The notes under the pieces are model-generated. The model made no database searches. It saw nothing but the letters and a program-made list of their open reading frames with translations, and was not told the DNA's origin. Positions 16,345 through 26,396 of a DNA stretch of 64,000 nucleotides are shown one piece after another. The translations under genes were made by a program, and so were the position numbers. This DNA comes from Comamonadaceae bacterium. Lineage in GTDB: Bacteria; Pseudomonadota; Gammaproteobacteria; Burkholderiales; Burkholderiaceae_C. The number at the start of each line of letters is the position of its first letter. Positions within the stretch are counted from its first letter, which is position 1. The stretch covers positions 1 to 64,000 of the forward strand of contig CANGIQ010000013.1 in the NCBI GenBank assembly GCA_947453965.1, read 5' to 3'.

Positions 16345-19308
16345 TTAGGCGCGTTCGATGTTGCAAACGGTGGTCTTGGTTTCTTGCATCATGGTGACGC
16401 TGTCATAACCATAGGTGGTGGCCGTGTTGACCGCTTCACCGCGCACGATAGGCGCTGCGCCTTGGGGGTAGTACTTGAGCATGTCTTCACCTTGCCAGCG
16501 ACCCGAGAAGTGGAAAGGCATCCACACGGTGCCGGTGTCCACGCGCTCGGTCACCAAGGCTTGCACATTCAAACGTGCGCCCGTGGGGCTCTTCAACCAC
16601 ACACGCTCGCCGTTGCGAATGCCACGGTCGGCTGCGGTCTTGGGGTTGATTTCCACATAGGCTTCTTGTTGCAACTCGGCCAACCAGGGGTTGGAACGGG
16701 TTTCTTCGCCGCCGCCTTCGTACTCGACCAAACGGCCCGAGGTGAGGATGAGCGGGAACTTCTCGTACACCTTGTCGGCGATGTTTTTGTCTTGCACGGT
16801 TTTGTACAAGGTGGGCAAGCGCCAGAAAGCTTTTTTGTCGTCGTGCGTGGGGTACTTGGCCGCCATGTCAGGACGCGTGCCGTACAAAGGCTCGCGGTGC
16901 TGCGGGATGGGGTCTGGGAAGTTCCACACCACGGCACGCGCTTTGGCGTTGCCAAAAGGATGGCAGCCGTGGTTTTGCATGAACACGCGCATCATGCCGC
17001 CCGAGTTGTCGGTCTTCCAGTTTTTGCCTTCGGCCAATGCTTTTTCAGCATCGGTGAGCTCGTCCCACCAACCGAGTTTCTTGAGCAAGACGTGGTCGAG
17101 TTCGGGGTAGCCGGTGGTGATGTCCGCGCCTTTGGAGTGCGAACCATCTTCGGCCAGCAGGTTTTTGCCTTCGCGCTCCACACCGAAGTTGGCGCGGAAG
17201 TTACCGCCACCGTCCATGACGTGCTTCGAGGTGTCATACAGATTGGGCGAACCAGGGTGCTTGAGCTCAGGGGTGCCAAAGCAAGGCCATGGCAGACCAA
17301 AGTAATCGCCACCGAAGTCGTAACCGGTTTCTTTGTCTTTGCCGCCTTTGGACTTGAGGGTCTTGACGTCAAAGAGGTGCATATTGCGCATGTGCGCTTT
17401 GAGACGTTCTGGGCTTTGACCGGTGTAGCCAATGGTCCAGACCGACTTGTTGATTTCGCGCAGGATGTCTTCGGGCATGGGTTCGTCCATGCCTTTGACT
17501 TTTTGCAGCTTGTAGTTCTTGACCAGCTCTTTGCCAAAGCCGAGTTTGTCGGCCAATTGGTACATGATCATGTGGTCGGTGCGGCTCTCCCACAGCGGGT
17601 CAATGACCTTCTCACGCCATTGCAGCGAACGGTTCGAGGCGGTGCAAGAACCGCTGGTTTCAAACTGCGTGGCAGCAGGCAGCAGATACACCGCACGGTT
17701 GGGGTTGAGGTCTTCGGCTTTGCCTGGCATCGCAGCCATGGCCGCTGTGGCCGATGGATAGGGGTCGACCACCACCAACAAGTCGAGCTTGTCCATGGCG
17801 CGCTTCATCTCCAAACCACGGGTTTGTGAGTTGGGTGCATGGCCCCAATAGAACACGGCCTTGAGGTTGCTGTCTTGGTCGATGAGTTCGTTTTTCTCGA
17901 GCACACCGTCGATCCAGCGCGAGACGGTGATGCCGGGCTTGCTCATCATCGCGGGGGACGCAAAGCGACCTTTGATCCAGTCAAACTCCACACCCCAGGC
18001 TTTGGCGAAATGCTTCCACGAGCCTTCCACAAGACCGTAGTAGCCGGGCAGCGAGTCGGGGTTAGGACCGACGTCGGTGGCGCCTTGCACGTTGTCGTGG
18101 CCACGGAAGATGTTGGTGCCACCGCCGGACTTACCGACGTTACCCAACGCCAGTTGCAAGATGCATGAGGCACGCACGATGGCATTGCCAATGGTGTGCT
18201 GGGTTTGGCCCATACACCACACGATCGTGCCAGGGTTGTTCTCGTGCAGCATGGTGGCCACTTTGAGCAATTGGTCGGCCTTGACACCACAGGCTTCTTC
18301 CACCGCGTCTGGCGTCCACTTGGCCAAGACTTCTTCTTTGACCTTGTCCATGCCGAACACACGGTCGTTGATGTACTTTTTGTCTTCCCAGCCGTTCTTG
18401 AAAATGATGTGCAAGAGGCCAAACAAGAAAGCAATGTCAGAACCCGAACGGATACGCACGTACTCGTCGGCCTTGGCCGCTGTGCGGGTGAAGCGTGGGT
18501 CGACCACGATCATCTTGCAGCCGTTTTCTTTGGCGTGCAGCATGTGCAACATGGACACGGGATGGGCTTCTGCCGCGTTAGAGCCGATGTACAAAGCGAC
18601 CTTGCTGTTTTGCATGTCGTTGTACGAGTTGGTCATGGCGCCATAACCCCAGGTGTTGGCCACACCGGCCACCGTGGTGGAGTGACAAATACGGGCCTGG
18701 TGGTCGCAGTTGTTGCTGCCAAAGTAGCTCACAAACTTGCGCAGCAAATACGCTTGTTCGTTGTTGTGCTTCGATGAACCGATCCAGTACACGCTGTCAG
18801 GGCCTGAGGTCTTGCGCAGCTCCAGCAACTTGGCGCTGATTTCATCCAAGGCGGTTTCCCAGCTGATGCGCTCGTACTTGCCGTTGACCAGCTTCATGGG
18901 ATAGCGCAGGCGGAACTCGCCGTGGCCATGCTCACGCAGGGCCGCGCCTTTGGCGCAATGGGCGCCCAAGTTGATAGGCGAATCGAACACCGGCTCTTGG
19001 CGCACCCAGACGCCGTTTTCCACCACCGCATCGACAGCACAACCGACCGAGCAGTGGGTACACACGGTGCGTTTGACTTCGAGCTTGCCGCTGCCGTCAC
19101 CCGCGGTGGCGCTGGCAGCACCTGCTTTTTTGACCAAGCTCAGTTGCGTGGCTGCGAGACCGACACCAACGCCCAGGCCCGAGCGACGCAGAAAACCGCG
19201 ACGATCGACGGTGGGCAAGGCTTGTGACAAGCCGCGTTGCAAGCGATCCACAAAGGCCGAACCGGCAACTTTGTGAGAGGAAGAATCAGATTTACGGGTC
19301 AACAACAT
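16345..19308 (-). CDS. Formate dehydrogenase catalytic (alpha) subunit, molybdopterin, Tat-exported
   Basis: A 987-residue molybdopterin oxidoreductase that oxidises formate to CO2. A twin-arginine signal (DRRGFLRR, Arg36-Arg37) marks export through Tat to the periplasm. The [4Fe-4S] cysteines are Cys83, Cys86, Cys90 and Cys118. The active-site residue is Cys208 in ARICHSTTV where some homologues have selenocysteine, so no SECIS element is needed. The ATG at 19308 has a good Shine-Dalgarno (AGGAGC) and avoids running into the preceding small gene. It is the head of the structural part of the cluster. Confidence 0.96.
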   Translation of the reverse strand: MLLTRKSDSSSHKVAGSAFVDRLQRGLSQALPTVDRRGFLRRSGLGVGVGLAATQLSLVKKAGAASATAGDGSGKLEVKRTVCTHCSVGCAVDAVVENGVWVRQEPVFDSPINLGAHCAKGAALREHGHGEFRLRYPMKLVNGKYERISWETALDEISAKLLELRKTSGPDSVYWIGSSKHNNEQAYLLRKFVSYFGSNNCDHQARICHSTTVAGVANTWGYGAMTNSYNDMQNSKVALYIGSNAAEAHPVSMLHMLHAKENGCKMIVVDPRFTRTAAKADEYVRIRSGSDIAFLFGLLHIIFKNGWEDKKYINDRVFGMDKVKEEVLAKWTPDAVEEACGVKADQLLKVATMLHENNPGTIVWCMGQTQHTIGNAIVRASCILQLALGNVGKSGGGTNIFRGHDNVQGATDVGPNPDSLPGYYGLVEGSWKHFAKAWGVEFDWIKGRFASPAMMSKPGITVSRWIDGVLEKNELIDQDSNLKAVFYWGHAPNSQTRGLEMKRAMDKLDLLVVVDPYPSATAAMAAMPGKAEDLNPNRAVYLLPAATQFETSGSCTASNRSLQWREKVIDPLWESRTDHMIMYQLADKLGFGKELVKNYKLQKVKGMDEPMPEDILREINKSVWTIGYTGQSPERLKAHMRNMHLFDVKTLKSKGGKDKETGYDFGGDYFGLPWPCFGTPELKHPGSPNLYDTSKHVMDGGGNFRANFGVEREGKNLLAEDGSHSKGADITTGYPELDHVLLKKLGWWDELTDAEKALAEGKNWKTDNSGGMMRVFMQNHGCHPFGNAKARAVVWNFPDPIPQHREPLYGTRPDMAAKYPTHDDKKAFWRLPTLYKTVQDKNIADKVYEKFPLILTSGRLVEYEGGGEETRSNPWLAELQQEAYVEINPKTAADRGIRNGERVWLKSPTGARLNVQALVTERVDTGTVWMPFHFSGRWQGEDMLKYYPQGAAPIVRGEAVNTATTYGYDSVTMMQETKTTVCNIERA

Positions 19309-19321
19309 ACGGTGCTCCTGA

Positions 19322-19534
19322 TCAGACGCGGGTGGTCTGGTAATAGCGTTTGACATGCTCGCTCAGGCTGTAGCCGCCACCGTTTTCAGGTGCGGGAGGA
19401 AGTTGGTTCAATTCAGCAACTGGCGCTTGGACGCCAGGCAAAGCCGTGACAGCAGCGGCTGCCGCACCTGCAGCGGCGGCCCCCATAAAAAATCCACGGC
19501 GCGATGGCGCAGCTTGGGCGGTGTCTTTTTTCAT
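19322..19534 (-). CDS. Formate dehydrogenase region Tat-target protein FdhX
   Basis: A 70-residue protein that is mostly a twin-arginine signal (SRRGFFMGAAAAGAAAAAV) followed by about 35 residues with YSLSEHVKRYYQTTRV at the end. It belongs to the small family found directly before formate dehydrogenase alpha subunits. Its role is unknown; it may help Tat targeting or stay as a tiny subunit. A strong Shine-Dalgarno (AGAGGAG) precedes the ATG and the catalytic subunit begins 13 nt after its stop. Confidence 0.88.
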   Translation of the reverse strand: MKKDTAQAAPSRRGFFMGAAAAGAAAAAVTALPGVQAPVAELNQLPPAPENGGGYSLSEHVKRYYQTTRV

Positions 19535-19693
19535 GTCTAGCTCCTCTTGAAATCGTTCTTATGCACGACTTTGCATACTGTAGTGGCATAGAACTTTAGC
19601 TCAATACGTAAAAACATCCACATGTCACCTGATCGACTCTTTTGACTTAGGTAGATACGCTTAGAAAAATCAGTCAAAAAAAGAAACTTCAGG
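19535..19693. promoter_or_regulatory. Leader region upstream of fdhX and the catalytic subunit gene
   Basis: A 159-bp AT-richer gap splits the accessory half of the cluster from the structural half. On the minus strand a TTGACT hexamer occurs in its first third. I can support a likely internal promoter from gap length and base composition, but not an exact -10 box or a regulator site. Confidence 0.35.
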
Positions 19694-20311
19694 TCATGTC
19701 AGCAGATCGAAGCCCTGTGTCTCCACGCTCACAAACGCGCGCGTGAGTTCAGCCAAAGCCGCATAAAAACGCGCCCGTGGATGGGCTTGCACCGCATCGC
19801 ACAAAGCAGGCAACCAGGTCTGCACATGGGTCGCAAAAAACTTGGCTTGTTGTGTGAGGTTGGACACCGACACGTCGTCGCCAGCGACCAGAAAGCGCAT
19901 GACCTCGAACACATAAGACACATGGTCTTCGGTCTCCGACATGGTGGCGGCATCACGGGTCAGGCCCAGCGCGGTCAAGTCGGTACGCAGCTGTGCCAGC
20001 GGTTTCTCGTTCAAAAAGCCGGTCAAGAAATGCGAGGCATACACATACACCTCAGGCTTGCCCACGCCGCCAAACAAAGCGTCGTGTTCTTTTTGAATTT
20101 GGGTGTCGTCCATCTCGCGTGACACGCCCACCAGCTGACGCCAAGGCTCTTCCAAAAAGCCACCGGCCGCAGGTGCATCGGTGGCGGCGACACGCAATTG
20201 CGCCAGCAGCTCGGCACGCGGTGGCGCATAAAACAGCTCAGCGATCAAGCCATACAGCTCGGCGCGTGCGGTTTCTTCATCCAGGGCAGAAGACAAATGG
20301 GGTTGGGTCAT
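19694..20311 (-). CDS. TorD/DmsD-family molybdoenzyme chaperone
   Basis: A 205-residue all-helical cytoplasmic protein of the TorD family, which binds the Tat signal of a molybdoenzyme and holds it until cofactor is loaded. Family signs are ARAELYGLIAELFYAPP near residue 15, the KEHDALFGGVGKPEVYVYASHFL segment near residue 75, and EDHVSYVFEVMRFLVAGDD. Its start overlaps the stop of the polyferredoxin gene by 4 nt. By position its client is the formate dehydrogenase catalytic subunit. Confidence 0.88.
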   Translation of the reverse strand: MTQPHLSSALDEETARAELYGLIAELFYAPPRAELLAQLRVAATDAPAAGGFLEEPWRQLVGVSREMDDTQIQKEHDALFGGVGKPEVYVYASHFLTGFLNEKPLAQLRTDLTALGLTRDAATMSETEDHVSYVFEVMRFLVAGDDVSVSNLTQQAKFFATHVQTWLPALCDAVQAHPRARFYAALAELTRAFVSVETQGFDLLT

Positions 20312-22407
20312 AAGATTTTTTGCTCGTCGCCAGCAGAGTAAATATCGATCACGCGGCAGTCACCACACATTTTGAGGCGCTCCAAAGCTGCGCCTTGGAA
20401 CATGGCGTGGCCTGCGAGTTTGCCGATCATCGCTTCCACCCCCTTGAGCGTGCCAAAGGGTTTGCCGCAGCGCACGCAGCCATAAGGTTGGGTTTCGTTG
20501 AGCACACGCACTTCTTTGCGCTGCGGTGTGAGCAATAAACGTGGCACCAAGTTCAAGGCTTTTTCAGGGCAGGTGCTGACGCACAAGCCGCACTGCACAC
20601 AGTTCTTTTCCACAAAGCGCAGTTGCGGCGCTTGTTGGTTGTCTTGCAGCGCGTTGGCGGGACAAGCGCTGACACAGCTCATGCACAAGGTGCAGCTGTC
20701 TTTGTTGACTTCGACGGTGCCAAACAAGGCCCCGTCTTGAGGCAAAGCCAAAGCCGTGGGCGGTGTGGCTGTCTTCAAAGCAGGTGCATGGTCCAACAGA
20801 TGGTCCACCACCAGCCCCAAGGTGCTGCGCTTTTCAGCCGTCACCGCAAAGGTGGCCAAGGGCACGGCGCTGTTCAAGCGTTGCTTGCCGGTGGTGAGGC
20901 GTTGCAGCTCGGCATCAAGCTCGGTGGCTTGGGTGGCGCGCAGCAGCTGCACAGGCATACGGCCGGGTTGGGCATAGCCCAAACCTTCGAGCAAAGCTTG
21001 GGCTTGTGCCATTTGCGCTTGCAAGCCCTCGGCATACTGCGGCGCTTCTTCGGCAGTTTGCAGCACCAGCACCTGGGCGGCACCATAGGCCAATGCGGTG
21101 AGCCAAACATCCAATCCCAGACTGGCGGTGTGCCACACAGACACCGGAATCACATGCGCAGGCACACCTTGCGCCACCTTGAGTTGCGCGGCACGCCCAA
21201 GTTCTTCCACCAAGGCTTGGCCTGCCTCTTGGCTGTGCAACAAAATGACCGCATCTTGGCCACCCGCCTTTTGGTAAGTGCCCAGCAGCGTCTTGAGTTT
21301 TTGCCCCTGCTCGCTGGCACGTGGATACGCATAGGTCAGCGCACCGGTGGGGCACACCGTGGTGCAGGCACCGCAACCCACACACAAATTGGGGTTGACC
21401 TTGATTTGCTGGCGCGACTTGTCAGAGCTCACCGCCTCGGCCGAGCAAATGTCCACACAGGCGTTGCAGCCCACTTGTTCGTTGCGGCTGTGTGCGCACA
21501 GTTTTTGTTTGTAGTCAAAGAACTTGGGCTTTTCAAACTCACCCACCAACTCGCGCAAGCGCAGCAAGTTGGCGGCCGTGGCGCCTCGGAAATAACCTTG
21601 TGGCAAAGCATGGCGGTTAAAGGCCGAGGACGACCGCAAGTCGAGCACCAAATCAAAGGCCGCTGTTTCTTGCGGCGCTTGTCGGTCAAAGTTGATCGCG
21701 CCAATGGCGCCACACGCGGTGACGCAATCGCGGTGTGCGCTGCACTTGCTCATGTCAATTTGGTAGTCCAAGCCAATCGCTTGCTCAGGACAGGCAGCCA
21801 CGCACGCATTGCAGCGGGTGCACACATCCAAGTCGATTGGGTTGTTACGCTGCCAGGTGAGCGTGAAATCGCCCAACCAACCCTCGACACGCACCACCTG
21901 GCCACCGAGCACAGGGAAGCGACGGCTTTGGGCACCACCGGCTTCGCCTGCGCCTTGGGTGAACAGGGTGATGTTCAAGTTGTCAGCCAACAAGGCGGCT
22001 GCTTGTTCTGCCTGATCGAGTTCACCGATGATGAGCAAACGCCCCGCACTCTTGAAAGTGACCGTGGTCACAGGTTCTGGCTCGGGCAAGTGCGCTGCGG
22101 CTAATAGCGCGGCGATTTTGGGTGAGGCGTTTTTGGCGTCACGGCTCCAACCACCGGTTTCGCGGATGTTGACGAATTTGATGACCGAAGTTTTGGCTTG
22201 CGCTTGAATCGCCAGTTCACCAAACAGCCGCTGCTCTTGGGTGCAGGCCACCACCACATCGTCGGTGCCTTGTACGGCTTGAATGAAGGCACCCGCTTCA
22301 CGGCGGCACAGCGCGGTGTGCAGGGTGAGGTTTTCAGACAGGCTTTGACCCAGGGCTTTCGGGTCGAGTGCTTGGGTCTGGTTGCAGTCGCAAATCAGCG
22401 TGGTCAT
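20308..22407 (-). CDS. Polyferredoxin-type 4Fe-4S protein of the formate dehydrogenase region
   Basis: A 699-residue cytoplasmic iron-sulfur protein. Cysteine groups in order include CTRCNACVAACP near residue 195, CNACVDIC near 320, CVGCGACTTVCP near 345, CTLCMSCVSACP near 565, CVQCGLCVSTCP near 600 and a final CVRCG...CGDC. A flavodoxin- or HdrA-like N-terminal part (LICDCNQTQALDP) precedes them. It lacks membrane helices. The chosen ATG (22407) lies 74 nt inside the DUF3306 gene in another frame. It is a fixed neighbour of formate dehydrogenases in this group; an electron-transfer or cofactor role is inferred. Confidence 0.83.
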   Translation of the reverse strand: MTTLICDCNQTQALDPKALGQSLSENLTLHTALCRREAGAFIQAVQGTDDVVVACTQEQRLFGELAIQAQAKTSVIKFVNIRETGGWSRDAKNASPKIAALLAAAHLPEPEPVTTVTFKSAGRLLIIGELDQAEQAAALLADNLNITLFTQGAGEAGGAQSRRFPVLGGQVVRVEGWLGDFTLTWQRNNPIDLDVCTRCNACVAACPEQAIGLDYQIDMSKCSAHRDCVTACGAIGAINFDRQAPQETAAFDLVLDLRSSSAFNRHALPQGYFRGATAANLLRLRELVGEFEKPKFFDYKQKLCAHSRNEQVGCNACVDICSAEAVSSDKSRQQIKVNPNLCVGCGACTTVCPTGALTYAYPRASEQGQKLKTLLGTYQKAGGQDAVILLHSQEAGQALVEELGRAAQLKVAQGVPAHVIPVSVWHTASLGLDVWLTALAYGAAQVLVLQTAEEAPQYAEGLQAQMAQAQALLEGLGYAQPGRMPVQLLRATQATELDAELQRLTTGKQRLNSAVPLATFAVTAEKRSTLGLVVDHLLDHAPALKTATPPTALALPQDGALFGTVEVNKDSCTLCMSCVSACPANALQDNQQAPQLRFVEKNCVQCGLCVSTCPEKALNLVPRLLLTPQRKEVRVLNETQPYGCVRCGKPFGTLKGVEAMIGKLAGHAMFQGAALERLKMCGDCRVIDIYSAGDEQKIL

Positions 22408-22948
22408 GCGTGGAGGGCTCAGGGTTGGAATTATTTTCGGCAGGGACGGACTGTGCCACGGCTTGGGTTCCCTGTGCAGCAGATGGGTCACCTGTGTTGG
22501 CTTGGGCTGTTTTTTCGGATTCCTCATCAAAGAGGTTCAAAAATTGGGCGCTGGTCATTTGACGCAGCATCGCAGCAGGCAAGGGGTCAGGCTGGCTGTA
22601 GTCGTCGATGTACACATCCATGCGGTCCATCACATTGAAATGCGGATCGCTGAAGAGTTTTTTCATGGCCGCGTTTTTGACCTCGGGCGCGACGTCACGG
22701 GCCATGAAGCTGGTGTAGTCTGACTCTGGTGTCAGTTGTTCCACATCACCCAAGGTGGGAGCGGGTGTGGCAGGTGCGGGAGCGTCTTGAGATTGCGTTT
22801 GATGCGCAGGCGGTTGGCTCAGATGGGTGGACGCAGAGGCTGCTGTGGGAGTGACTACCGCAGGCGGTAAGACAGGCTCTTCGAGCGCCTCGGCTTTGCG
22901 GCGCGACCAACGGCTTAAAAAGCCAGCAGGCGTGTTGTCATTGGCCAT
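22334..22948 (-). CDS. DUF3306 domain protein
   Basis: A 204-residue soluble protein of unknown function. The N-terminus FLSRWSRRKAEA and the central block (VEQLTPESDYTSFMARDV, then KKLFSDPHFNVMDRMDVYIDDYS) are the DUF3306 signature. The C-terminal third is a low-complexity Gln/Pro/Asp tail. It overlaps the upstream DUF3305 gene by 11 nt and the polyferredoxin gene by 74 nt, so the three are translated from one message. ATG 22948 is preferred to one 30 nt earlier. Confidence 0.82.
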   Translation of the reverse strand: MANDNTPAGFLSRWSRRKAEALEEPVLPPAVVTPTAASASTHLSQPPAHQTQSQDAPAPATPAPTLGDVEQLTPESDYTSFMARDVAPEVKNAAMKKLFSDPHFNVMDRMDVYIDDYSQPDPLPAAMLRQMTSAQFLNLFDEESEKTAQANTGDPSAAQGTQAVAQSVPAENNSNPEPSTHDHADLRLQPDPSTRPESPGSKPV

Positions 22949-23528
22949 GGCCGGCGCCTCCGGAATGACCACCGCCACGAATTTTGTCGGTGCTCACCGA
23001 TGCAGGGTTGCCAAAGCGGTCTTGCAAGGGCCTGAAGCTGTCGGGGCGTTTGCGGCGCTTGGCCTCCACCACCCAATGGGTGTCCATGAATTCCGTCATC
23101 CATGCCACCACCTCGGCTGGGGCAGGCACTTGGTCCACGTTTTCTTGCGCATCCAGCCAACGGCCTGCATCGTGGTAGCTCAGGCTCACCATGGTGGGCA
23201 CAGCCATCACCTCGTCGCTGAGGGTGGGTTCTTCTTCCATGCGCCACAACACAAACCAACAAGGGGCCGGTGTGGTGCTGTTGAGGTAATAGCCTTCGGC
23301 ATCGTCTTTGAAAAGCTCGACCGTGAAGCCTGGGTGCAGCCACAGCTGCTCGTCCTCGGTGCTGCGCAAACAACGTGGCGCGCTGCCAAAGTGTTCTTCG
23401 TGTGGCGTGAGGTCATGCCCCAGCACATCGTGCAGCACCCAGCGCCACGTCTGCCAACGGCTCATGGCACCGGGCACACGCTCGCGGCGCATGACAACAG
23501 CAACTTGCAAACTGGGACGGTGGTTCAT
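22938..23528 (-). CDS. DUF3305 domain protein
   Basis: A 196-residue soluble protein of the DUF3305 family. The start MNHRPSLQVAVVMRRE and the WRWVLHDVLGHD and YYLNSTTPAPCWFVLWRMEE segments fit. Its last residues are basic and glycine-rich. The family occurs with DUF3306, a TorD chaperone and a polyferredoxin beside formate dehydrogenases, but its job is unknown to me. It starts 47 nt downstream of boxA on the same strand, so it is the junction between the box and formate dehydrogenase modules. Confidence 0.82.
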   Translation of the reverse strand: MNHRPSLQVAVVMRRERVPGAMSRWQTWRWVLHDVLGHDLTPHEEHFGSAPRCLRSTEDEQLWLHPGFTVELFKDDAEGYYLNSTTPAPCWFVLWRMEEEPTLSDEVMAVPTMVSLSYHDAGRWLDAQENVDQVPAPAEVVAWMTEFMDTHWVVEAKRRKRPDSFRPLQDRFGNPASVSTDKIRGGGHSGGAGHGQ

Positions 23529-23575
23529 AGGGGGCTGATGGTACTGGCCCCCGCCGTCCTGCACCTTGCCAGGGG

Positions 23576-24853
23576 TTAATAGGTCTCTAAATGCAAGCGA
23601 CCTTCGCGCTTCAAGGCGGGTGCCACGTTGTCCCAACCGATGCCAGCGTCGTTGGCAATGTCGCGCAAGGCCAGCACCACGCCCTCTTCCATGCTCTTCA
23701 AGCCGCACACATAAAAATAGGTGTTGGGGTCTTTGAGCAGAGCCGCCACATCAGCACTGCGCTCGCGCATCAGGTCTTGCACATAGCGCTTGGGCTGGCC
23801 GCTGGTGCGTGAGAAGGCAAAGTTGGTGTCGATGAAATCTTTGGGCAGTTTTTGCAGCGGGCCAAAGTACGGCAGTTCTTCTTGGGTGCGGGCACCAAAG
23901 AACAGCATGAGTTTGCCGCCTTCAAATTTGCCGCTTTGACGCAAGCGGCGACGCCACTCGGTCATGGCACGCATAGGCGCGCTGCCCGTGCCGGTACAAA
24001 TCATGACGATGTTGGACTTGGGATGGTTGGGCATCAAGAAGCTGGCACCAAAAGGGCCAATCACTTGTACCGTGTCACCGGTTTTCAAGTCGCACAAAAA
24101 GTTAGACGCCACGCCGCGAACGGCTTTGCCTTGGTGGTCTTCGACCACACGCTTGACCGTCAACGACAGGTTGTTGTACCCCGGACGCTCGCCGTTGCGT
24201 GGGCTGGCAATTGAGTACTGGCGTGCGTGGTGGGGCTTGCCTTGAGCATCCACACCGGGCGGGATGATGCCGATCGACTGACCTTCCAACACCGGGAACG
24301 GCATGCTGCCAAAGTCGAGCACGATGTGATGCGTTTCGTTGGCGGTGCCGGCATCGTTGACCTGCACATTGCCCACCACACTGGCCATAACCGGCGCTTT
24401 GGGTCCATGCAAGTTGGTGTACGGATGCGCAGCAGACCACGGTGGGGTGGTGGCACCCAACACGCCGGAATTGAAAGCTTCCCCCTCGCCTGCGCTAGCA
24501 CTGGCCGAGGCGGCTGACGCTGCACTGGTAGGCGCGGGCTCAGCCGCTGGACTGGCTGCACCCGCAGCTTGCAATTCGGCCTCGGTCAAGGCCGCGGGCA
24601 ACTCGTCCCAGGTCAACTGCTCTTCCACGCTGTATGCAGCGGCTTTGGGCATGCTGCGCCAGTTGTCGATCGAGCCTGTCGGACAAGGTGGCACGCAGGC
24701 CATGCACAAATTGCATTTGTCGGCGATGACCACGTAATTGCGTGAATCGTGCGTGATCGCCCCCACCGGACAAGTGGCTTCACAGGTGTTGCATCGGATA
24801 CAGATTTCTGGATCGATGAGATGCTGCTGAATGAGTTCGGTGGTGGCGTTCAT
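23576..24853 (-). CDS. boxA: Benzoyl-CoA 2,3-epoxidase reductase subunit BoxA
   Basis: A 425-residue iron-sulfur flavoprotein that supplies NADPH electrons to the BoxB oxygenase. Two [4Fe-4S] motifs lie at the N-terminus ([12 protein letters not shown] near residue 18 and [12 protein letters not shown] near 47). A proline/alanine-rich linker precedes a ferredoxin-NADP reductase module with FAD binding ([11 protein letters not shown]) and NADP binding ([14 protein letters not shown]), ending in HLETY. It sits 25 nt after boxB. The aerobic box pathway handles benzoate as its CoA thioester. Confidence 0.96.
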   Translation of the reverse strand: MNATTELIQQHLIDPEICIRCNTCEATCPVGAITHDSRNYVVIADKCNLCMACVPPCPTGSIDNWRSMPKAAAYSVEEQLTWDELPAALTEAELQAAGAASPAAEPAPTSAASAASASASAGEGEAFNSGVLGATTPPWSAAHPYTNLHGPKAPVMASVVGNVQVNDAGTANETHHIVLDFGSMPFPVLEGQSIGIIPPGVDAQGKPHHARQYSIASPRNGERPGYNNLSLTVKRVVEDHQGKAVRGVASNFLCDLKTGDTVQVIGPFGASFLMPNHPKSNIVMICTGTGSAPMRAMTEWRRRLRQSGKFEGGKLMLFFGARTQEELPYFGPLQKLPKDFIDTNFAFSRTSGQPKRYVQDLMRERSADVAALLKDPNTYFYVCGLKSMEEGVVLALRDIANDAGIGWDNVAPALKREGRLHLETY

Positions 24854-24878
24854 GGCACAAATTTAACCGCAAGTGGGA

Positions 24879-26306
<1,428 letters not shown>

Positions 26307-26396
26307 GAGAGTCTCCAGAAATTAAAAAGCAACGGTGGGATCAAATTTCGGTTGCAGTGTGGACCACCGGGCACCGCACTGCACAACGCAAAAACA

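Noticed and set aside
15736-17829. Long open frame (697 codons) on the plus strand
   Set aside because: It is antisense to the formate dehydrogenase alpha and beta genes, has no family motif, is rich in His/Val/Gly typical of mirrored codons, and the minus-strand genes are certain.
16345-19308. Selenocysteine in the formate dehydrogenase alpha subunit
   Set aside because: The frame has no in-frame TGA; position 208 is encoded as cysteine.
20623-22104. 493-codon open frame on the plus strand
   Set aside because: It is antisense to the polyferredoxin gene, whose cysteine motifs are clear.
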